From contig MU004192.1 of NCBI GenBank assembly GCA_010093605.1, positions 385,774 through 449,773 of the forward strand: a stretch of 64,000 bases of DNA, written 5' to 3'. Source of the DNA: Lophium mytilinum. Taxonomy: Eukaryota > Ascomycota > Dothideomycetes > Mytilinidiales > Mytilinidiaceae. The first letter of the stretch is position 1; the number at the start of each line of letters is the position of its first letter. Under the pieces are notes generated by a model. The model searched no databases. It was not told the origin of the DNA and saw nothing but the letters and a program-made list of their open reading frames with translations. Below, piece by piece: positions 57,374 to 64,000 of the stretch. The translations under genes were made by a program, and so were the position numbers.

Positions 57374-59191
57374 ATGCCCATCCGCGTTCCTTTGAAGAAA
57401 AAGCGTCGAGGCGTGCACTTTAGACCTGCCATGACGACCCCGCAAGCTCCTTCACAGTCGCCCTCCACCAGACTGCAGGAACATCTCACTCCATCACAAC
57501 AAATCGAAGAGCTCTCCGATTCTGAAGGCTTCGAAGACACAATGGAGCCCGCGACCACACAACCACTGCCTTCGTTTCCGAAGCTGCAGATGTTTGAGTC
57601 GCCATTACGGGATGAATTGGTGACGGACAGCTCCGAAATCGAGACGGAGACGTTGGACGACATACTCCCATTCCTCGACGGGAATCCGTACAACTTCGAG
57701 CTTAATTCCTTTGGTGTACCGAAGCTACAACGCCTCGAGCATATCATATTTCTCCACAAAGCACTACGCACTTATCCGGCGCAGTTCGCCGCTATGGATG
57801 CTGCCCGGCCTTGGCTTCTTTATTGGAGCTTGCAAGGCCTCACATGTCTTAATGAGGACGTTTCTGAGTATCGCGAACGGTAGGCTAGTCTTCTACTGTT
57901 TATTCCAGCATACAATACACGCCCTTTTCTTCTCAATCACTTGATTCAATCGGCTTCAAGTTCTACGCGTCGAAGTCAAGGCATTTTTCCATCACTCTCC
58001 AAGAACGAGTAGATAAGATTCATGTGCATTGAAAAGAGATTCCTGACTTCCTCTATAGCGTCACGTATACCTTCTCAGCAGCTCAGCACCCGATGGGCGG
58101 CTTTGGAGGCGGCCATGGGCAACTCCCCCACCTAGCAGGGTCATACGCCGCGGTTCTCAGCTTGATCATCGTCGGCGGCAAAGAAGCATACGACATGATA
58201 GACCGGAAAACCATGTACTGCAACCACACTACTAGACACTTTCGCTCTTCTAATACTAGACTAGGTGGCACTTTCTAGGCAACATGAAGCAAGCTGATGG
58301 CGGCTTCACCATGGCGCCCGGCGGCGAAGAAGACATTCGGGGCGCCTTTTGCGCAATGGTCATCGTGGCTCTCCTCAACCTCCCTCTAGAGCTCCCACCA
58401 ACGTCACCCGCTAGAATCAAAGGCGACGAAACCTTCCTCACTAAGCTCCCCGAATGGATATCTCGCTGCCAAACCTTCGAGGGTGGCATCGGCGCTGCCC
58501 CTACCAACGAAGCCCACGGCGCCTACGCTTTCTGTGCCCTAGGGTGCCTCGCCCTTCTCGGTTCCCCAGAAGAAATGCTGAACAAGCACCTCGACGTCCC
58601 CGCATTACTGTCCTGGCTCGCGAGCAGGCAGACGCAGCCAGAGGGCGGTTTCCAGGGCCGGACGAACAAGCTTGTGGATGGGTGCTACAGCCACTGGGTT
58701 GGGGGATGCTGGGCGATCGTCGAGGCGGCGGTGCAAGGGAGCAAGGATGGAGTGGGGGCGAGGCTATGGCGGAGGGAGGGACTGGCGCGATACATTCTTG
58801 CGTGTTGCCAAGGGCAGAAGGGAGGGTTGAGGGATAAGCCTGGGAAGTAAGTCGCTTCTCTTTACCTTTTGGCATTCTGAGATTCGGGATACTAGGTGTG
58901 ATGGAGCTGACGCATTCGGATAGATACCCAGACGCCTACCACACCTGCTACAATCTGGCCGGTCTGAGTGCAGCTCAGCATCGGTACGTGTACGACTATG
59001 AGAAGAACAGCGGGACTACTGCAGCGCCGTTGAGTGCAGCGTTCAATTGGACGGTGGCGGACGTAGTTGAGGAGGAGGGAAAGATCTGGGACCGGGAGGA
59101 CACAGTCAACATCATCCATCCCGTCTTTGTCGTTCCGTGGGGACAGGCGGAGGCGGCGAGGAAGTACTTTGAGGGAAAGGCTGAGTTTTGA
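57374..59191 (+). CDS. RAM1: Protein farnesyltransferase beta subunit
   Basis: Four exons, 57374-57879, 58059-58214, 58265-58846 and 58924-59191, 503 residues. A ~100-residue disordered, basic-then-acidic leader precedes the alpha-alpha barrel. Prenyltransferase repeats: HPMGGFGGGHGQLPHLAGSY, MKQADGGFTMAPGGEEDIRG, CQTFEGGIGAAPTNEAHGAY, RQTQPEGGFQGRTNKLVDGC and QKGGLRDKPGKYPDAYHTC. The zinc ligands are Asp and Cys in LVDGCYSHWVGG and His in AYHTCYNLAGLS. With the alpha subunit it attaches farnesyl to CaaX proteins such as Ras and mating factors. The start is uncertain (next in-frame ATG at 57431), as the leader is not conserved. The first intron is 179 bp, longer than the others. Confidence 0.93.
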
Positions 59192-59817
59192 AGAATGGAT
59201 TGTTGAGAGGGGAGGGTACTTGAAGCCTTGGTCTCGGCGGCGGACTAAATTACTACTAATCATAGTGTGTAAGAGAAGAGCAGTCATTGATGAAGAAAGG
59301 TAGAGGTTCTCCTCTTCTAGTATACTACTTCACCAACACCTTACATGCAAGCAAAGATCTATCTTGGATAAAAGTTCGTGATAGGTTTGAAGTAAGCTCT
59401 TTGCTCACTCATCTCAAGACCAAGATAACAAGACATGTATCGAGTTTTGCGGCGGAAGCGTGGGGGTACGTATCTGAATAGAGACCTGGTTGCTGGGTGT
59501 CGCCTGCCCTGCACATAATCCCAGTCAAACCCCTTGTCTCATATCATTTATCTAAATACGAATCAAACCACTTAGACGACTTTGGCCTGATTCATCCACT
59601 TCTTTGTCCTGATTCGCCAACGTGGCTTCAACAAGGAGTGCAAATGCATACTATCCGGTATATTGCGTCCGGCAGCCGTTTAGCCGGACGCAACCTCCAC
59701 GTTTCTTCTTATGGCTGATCCTGAGAACATAGGAAGCGTCTACTGCATGCCATATACTTTGGGTGGATCCTGGAAAGACCTTAGTATTTCTACCTCGCTG
59801 TGTTATTAGTATTTAGA
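59192..59817. other. Intergenic region
   Basis: No coding region supported. GCGTCCGGCAGCCGTTTAGCCGGACGC around 59667-59693 is a perfect short hairpin (stem GCGTCCGGC). Confidence 0.4.
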
Positions 59818-61250
59818 ATGTTTGTAAAGCGCAATTTAAGGATCTTGATGGTGGGAGTTTCATGTTTCTTTACCTCGCTCTTTCTTCTACATGCCTACCG
59901 GTTTGCGAAACCCGAAAGCTTTATTACTCGAGAAAATGAATATAAGGGGGAATGGCCGACTGACAAAACTACTGAGGCTGGAAATAGGACTCTTGGAGTA
60001 CGCGTGTCTTTCCTATTCCGCTCCTCATCCCTCCAGGCGGATAACTTGCTCGATAATTTGCTGAATGCGCGGTACAGTTCCAAAAGATCTTCGTCCTAAA
60101 CCTCCCCTCCAGAACCGACCGCCGCGACTCGATGAGCCTCGCAGCTGCCTTGAGCATCCTGCAGATCGAGTACATCGACGGGGTAGCAGGTGATGATGTC
60201 TTGGAGAAGGTGCTCCCACCGAACAACCACAAGACAATGGCGAAGGGTAATATTGGGAGCTGGCGAGCACACATGAATGCGCTACTTACGTGAGAGCCTA
60301 CAAAGCAATCAATTGACCTTCGCAGACGCTTATTCGCTCGTAGGATCGTAGAGCAGAACATATCCACGGCTCTTATTCTTGAAGATGACGCGGATTGGGA
60401 CGTCCGCATAAAACGCCAGCTCGAGACATTCGCGACAGCAGCTCTAGGTCTCCAAATATCACTCAACAACTCCAATAGTACAACCCTCTCCCACTTGCGC
60501 GGAGACATAGATGCTTCAACTGCAAAGGGCGACGCCGAATCCGGCGCCTCCATCTCCATCAGTGCCCTTCCACGTCTTCATTCTCCGAAATCCAGTCCCT
60601 ACGGCCTCGAATGGGACATCCTCTGGCTCGGCCACTGTGGGGCTCAGCTCCCCTTCCCGTCACCCGCAAGCCGGATAGCCATTTTCAACGACGAAACGGT
60701 TCCAGAGCCTCAGCATCTGAAATCGCACCCATTCGCTCCACACGACGCCATAGCGAGCGTATACCCGCCGCACACGCGGGTCGTGCACCGCAGCAACAAG
60801 ACAATCTGCAGCATTGCCTACGCCGTCACGCAAGGCAGTGCGCGGAAGCTGCTGTGGGAGTTCGGGATAAGGGGGCTGGACCGGGGGTATGATTTTGCGC
60901 TGCGGGATTGGTGTGATGGAGTTATTGGGGGTTTTGACGAGGGGAAGAGAGATAGAGAAAATGAGATGTCGGAGAACAGAGATGAGATGGAATATGAAGG
61001 TGTGAGGGAGGAGAAAAAAGGGGAGGGGGGTAGGCCGATGTGCATTACGGTGCAGCCACCGCTTTTCAGTCATTACTTTCCGCCCAAAGCGACGTCGGAT
61101 ATCATGGGCCATGGGGGTGGGTATGTGGCGAAGGTGGAGAGCAAGTATCTGAGGTGGAGTGTGAAGATGAATTTGGGGAGGCTGGTTTGGGGGAGGGAGG
61201 TGGTGGATCAGTGGCCGGATGGGGAGGGGAAGATGGGAAAGGGAGTGTGA
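59818..61250 (+). CDS. Glycosyltransferase family 25 protein, Golgi type II membrane
   Basis: Three exons, 59818-59997, 60078-60289 and 60326-61250, 438 residues, in phase. A signal anchor lies at about residues 9-24 (ILMVGVSCFFTSLFLLHAY), followed by a stem with N-glycosylation sequence NRT. The GT25 domain opens FQKIFVLNLPSRTDRRDSM, then IEYIDGVAGDDV, GNIGSWRAHMNAL and the acid motif ALILEDDADWDV. Later blocks are WDILWLGHCG, HPFAPHDAIASVYPPHTRVV and AYAVTQGSARKLL. Fungal GT25 proteins transfer sugars, probably galactose-type, in the secretory pathway; the exact acceptor is unknown. A charged, low-complexity insert (DEGKRDRENEMSENRDEMEY) sits near residue 350. The two introns restore the family sequence across both junctions. 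Confidence 0.85.
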
Positions 61251-62188
61251 GGAAGGCTAGTAAATTTTCAGACGTCTGATTCAGACTATTACATGCTCTA
61301 TTAGATTGAAAGACGCGGAATTGGAACTGGATACGCTCTTCATTGCTCATCCTCACACCCTCCGGAGCCCTCCCGTTCACTATCTCATACACCAAAACGA
61401 TTGCTTTTTCCCGCTACTTTCGATCGTCGTTCATTACGTTGAAAGAATTTACTACGTAAAGCAACCTCGGTGCCCATGTAAAATCCCTTCCCACGGTTAC
61501 ATTCGTGACTCTTTGTAACCGAAGCGTGGCAACTCGCTACGGAAGCTCTTCAGCAGCGTATTCCTAGTCTTTTTGGTAGCGAGCTGATTTAGCGTGTCTT
61601 GCTCGTGCGAAGAAAAGTGACGGGAGAAGGAACACGTGGAGGCGGACGCGGCGGGCCCTCCGTGTCTATCGAACTCGGGTTCACGCGTTTCGATCTGTAA
61701 GACTTTGTAACTGAACGAAGCAGTCTTGCTGCGGGGGCGCTTTAAGGAGCTTGGAAGTGGTCTCTTGAGACGAATCTGATTTAGACTGTGTTGTTTGTGC
61801 ATTAAAAAGGGACGTGGTAGTTGGGAACGCAGCGTACCCCTCTGCGCCTATTAAAATCGGGTTCACACGGTTAGATCCGTAACTCTAAGTACTAAAAGGG
61901 GCCGCCGTGTGGCCCTCTGCGTACCCCTCTGCGTGCCCGCCGCGTCTGTCAAAATCGGTCTTAGACGGTTAGATCCGTACCTTTCAGCAACAATAGCGGG
62001 CAAAGCCTCCAGAGAAGCACTCCAGCACCTGCAAATCCTTGCTACGCTGAGCCCGATCTAGTATACTCGATTCCCGATGTTTTCCTCGGTCTTTTCTCCC
62101 GAGGCCCGAAATCAGAGCTACCCAGATGGGTTTTGGCATAGCCCTGACGATGGCTGGAGCATCGCAGCACCACTCCAACCTTCTCCTC
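61251..62188. other. Intergenic region carrying the second repeat array
   Basis: 3' flank of the glycosyltransferase, then the repeat array (61470-61990) and the 3' flank of the minus-strand bZIP gene. No coding region supported; minus-strand frames through the array are made of the repeat itself. Confidence 0.4.
61470..61990 (+). repeat. Tandem repeat array related to 16.8-17.2 kb, reverse orientation
   Basis: Four cores follow one another. Near 61478: AAAATCCCTTCCCACGGTTA, then GTGACTCTTTGTAACC. Near 61672: ACTCGGGTTCACGCGTTTCG, then ATCTGTAAGACTTTGTAACT. Near 61852: AAAATCGGGTTCACACGGTT, then AGATCCGTAAC. Near 61952: AAAATCGGTCTTAGACGGTT, then AGATCCGTAC. Spacing is about 190, 180 and 100 bp. 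Between cores lie CTGATTTAG stretches that complement the CTAAATCGG starts of the 17-kb units, and CCTCTGCG runs that complement its CGCAGAGG. One family, inverted. Confidence 0.6.
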
Positions 62189-63655
62189 TCACACTCCCTC
62201 CGCTTGCACGCCTCTCCACCAGTCTCCCCCCTTCCACACGTCCCCTTCCTTACCACCCACAACCCACTCCCACCGCTTCAGAAACCACCCCTTAGCCTCC
62301 CAACTACGCCCTTCCCACGGCACCCCTCCTGCAATCCCGCTCCCACCACGCCAACAGATCATCCCGCCGTTCAACAGATCTCTCTTCAGCTCCGCAAACT
62401 TCATCTTGTCCCTCAGCAGCAGCCCCAGCAATCGCTCGCGCATGACTGGGAACGGCAGCACATCGACCACAGGATGGTGTTTTACGGTGATCTGAGACGC
62501 GATCGGGCGCAGGTCCGGCGGGATATGCGTATAGCTCGCTAACACGCCCGGGAGCTCTTCGGGGGTGACGGCAGGGTTGTAGAAAGGGCTGAGGCAGCCT
62601 GGGGACGCGAGGAAGGGAATGACGGGGAACAGGACGGCGGCGTTGGTGGCGTAGGCGGTCATGGCGGGGTATTTGGTCAGGCGGATCGTGCGGTTTTGGG
62701 AGGGGATGAGGGGGAGGAAGCTGGAGGGGGTGGAAGGGGCGGGATCCGGTGGTGGATTTTGAGATGGCTCCTGGAGAGCGCGTAATCCGAGAAGTAGGAG
62801 GTCTTGGATGCCGAGCTTCTGGGAAAGGGCGATGCGGATGAGGGCCGTGGTCTCTGGGGTTTGTGGGAGGGGAAAGAGAGTGAAGAGGGCGTTGAGAGAG
62901 GTGCCGGAAGTAGCTGGTGGTGTGGAAGAAGAAGAAGGGGTGTCTTTGGGCTCTAGCTGGTGGTTGTTCAGCTCTGTTGATATATATGCGTGGGTTGCAT
63001 CGTGTACTCGGGAACAGTAGGAGTGCGAGGCCCTGTCTGCTTCTTCTCTATCGAACGTGTGTTCGCCCGCTGTGGGGGATCTAGGCACTTCATCCGGGTG
63101 GCCATTGGTCTCAGAGTTGACGAGGATATGATCGAAACATTGAAAACGCTTTGGGCTACTGGGCTGACGTCTTGGGTCTTCTGGCGTATGCGTCGTATCC
63201 GGTGGGAGACTTCCGAAATGTTCTGCCATTGCTGGACATAGGGAATTAAGCTCTAGCCGCGAATCCTCCACAACCAGAGACTCATCAGCATTCTGTTCCA
63301 CATTGGTATTACTATCAGAGCCGAGCCGTGCATCGACAACTTCGTCAGTCTCGTCTCCGGAGCGAGCTGCCTGCTCTGTGACACGTTCTAGCAAGGAGCC
63401 ATGTTGAGGCTGTGGATTTGTCTGATTTTGCCCGTTCGCGGCGACAAGATTCTCTAGCTCCTGGACCTTCTTCTTCTGTCTCTCCCCTGAGTCTCGTCAA
63501 TACTTTTCCTTATAATGCCTCTCCCTTATCGATGGCTTACGATATGTCCGCTGAGCTTCTCTATTCTGGATCCTCCTCTCCTCCGTTAACTTCCTTTGGT
63601 AACGAGCCTTTCTTCTTGCTCCACCTGACGGCGTTTTGTCTGCTTGATGATCCAT
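62189..63655 (-). CDS. bZIP transcription factor with DUF3425
   Basis: Two exons on the minus strand, 63655-63541 and 63486-62189, 470 residues. The basic region spans the intron: KLTEERRIQNREAQRTYRER with the AP-1/Yap-like N-R-E-A-Q-R-x-Y-R core, then QKKKVQELENLVA as the start of a short zipper. A long variable linker is rich in Ser, Pro and acids. The C-terminal DUF3425 region has LIRIALSQKLGIQDLLLLGL, LTKYPAMTAYATNAAVLFPV, SPFYNPAVTPEELPG, HHPVVDVLPFPVMRERLL and GGMICWRGGSGIAGG-VPWEGRSWEAKGWFL. Proteins of this design are fungus-specific nuclear regulators with few defined targets. The ATG at 63655 gives MDHQADKTPSGG directly before the basic region; the intron is GTAAGC...GACTCAG. Confidence 0.88.
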
Positions 63656-64000
63656 TCTCGGAACAATCGGGGTTGTAATGGTATAGAGTAAGCCAAGGGA
63701 GACGCCGAAAGTTGAGAGGTGCTTAGCTTACGTGAGCCAGCTAAGTCGGCCCGATCGCGAACGATGGAAGAGAAAAAGCACGTGGTTCCAGCTTTAAGGT
63801 AGTGAAGATGTAGATAAATATTTAGTAGCACATAGTTATGCTAGCTGGAAAGGGATGGCAAGAAACTTAACAGTGGGAAAGGAGTATGTGGGCTCATCCT
63901 GCTCGGGAAGTAGGTGCACGTGATTTGAGCCGGGACCGTGTGAGGAAGGGAAGAAGAAAGAATTCGAAGTAAGTAATGTAAGTGGGCTATGTTATGACAG
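63656..64000. other. Upstream flank of the bZIP gene
   Basis: No coding region supported up to the window edge. Confidence 0.3.

Noticed and set aside
61497-61866. Minus-strand frames of 61-101 codons with repeated peptides
   Set aside because: The apparent peptide repeat comes from the DNA tandem repeat; no codon-level conservation between units.

Overview
The window is nuclear DNA of a filamentous ascomycete (Pezizomycotina; a plant-associated Dothideomycete is my guess, not shown). The reasons are the many 40-120 bp GT-AG introns, often with CTAAC/CTGAC-type branch sites, and the fungus-specific families: STAND/NACHT with DUF7708, HET, DUF3431, bZIP-DUF3425, LaeA-like methyltransferase and PL3 pectate lyase. 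Exon models were assembled by hand from reading frame, splice signals and family conservation. Except for the partial first gene and the broken lyase, each of the multi-exon models sums to a multiple of three.

Layout. 0-3.5 kb: the 5' part of an NLR-like NACHT gene (minus strand) that runs off the left edge. 3.5-7.8 kb: gene-poor, with small repeats and a decayed HET fragment. 7.9-15.8 kb: a dense housekeeping block with mitochondrial ribosomal protein mL58, cytochrome oxidase subunit COX9/VIIa, TFIID subunit TAF8, mitochondrial Som1, an XRCC2/RAD51-like ATPase and a DUG1-type metallodipeptidase. 15.8-25.3 kb: a gene-poor accessory stretch with a diverged tandem repeat, a PL3 pectate lyase pseudogene and a small acidic orphan gene. 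25.3-31.9 kb: an aldo/keto reductase, an unknown conserved-looking protein, a DUF3431 membrane protein and a four-helix membrane protein. 32-40 kb: an intron-containing tRNA-Glu, a stray copy of its anticodon region, minisatellites and an orphan gene lying between them. 40-42.5 kb: a long Zn2Cys6 regulator with large GC-rich 5' and T-rich 3' flanks.

44.6-57 kb has a secondary-metabolism flavour: a cytochrome P450 divergent from an 11-exon LaeA-like methyltransferase, a second aldo/keto reductase, an MCT-type MFS transporter and a cupin, with a four-unit polyubiquitin gene in the middle. No PKS, NRPS or terpene backbone enzyme is present here. A 502 bp TIR element (MITE-like) sits at 55.2-55.7 kb. 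57.4-63.7 kb: farnesyltransferase beta subunit, a GT25 glycosyltransferase, a second array of the same tandem repeat seen at 17 kb (opposite orientation), and a bZIP-DUF3425 regulator.

I found no CRISPR, rRNA or whole virus-like element. The points most worth a second look are the repeat family shared by 17 kb and 61 kb, the minisatellite-flanked orphan gene at 34.4-35.7 kb, the P450/methyltransferase/AKR/MFS/cupin neighbourhood, and the pectate lyase relic.
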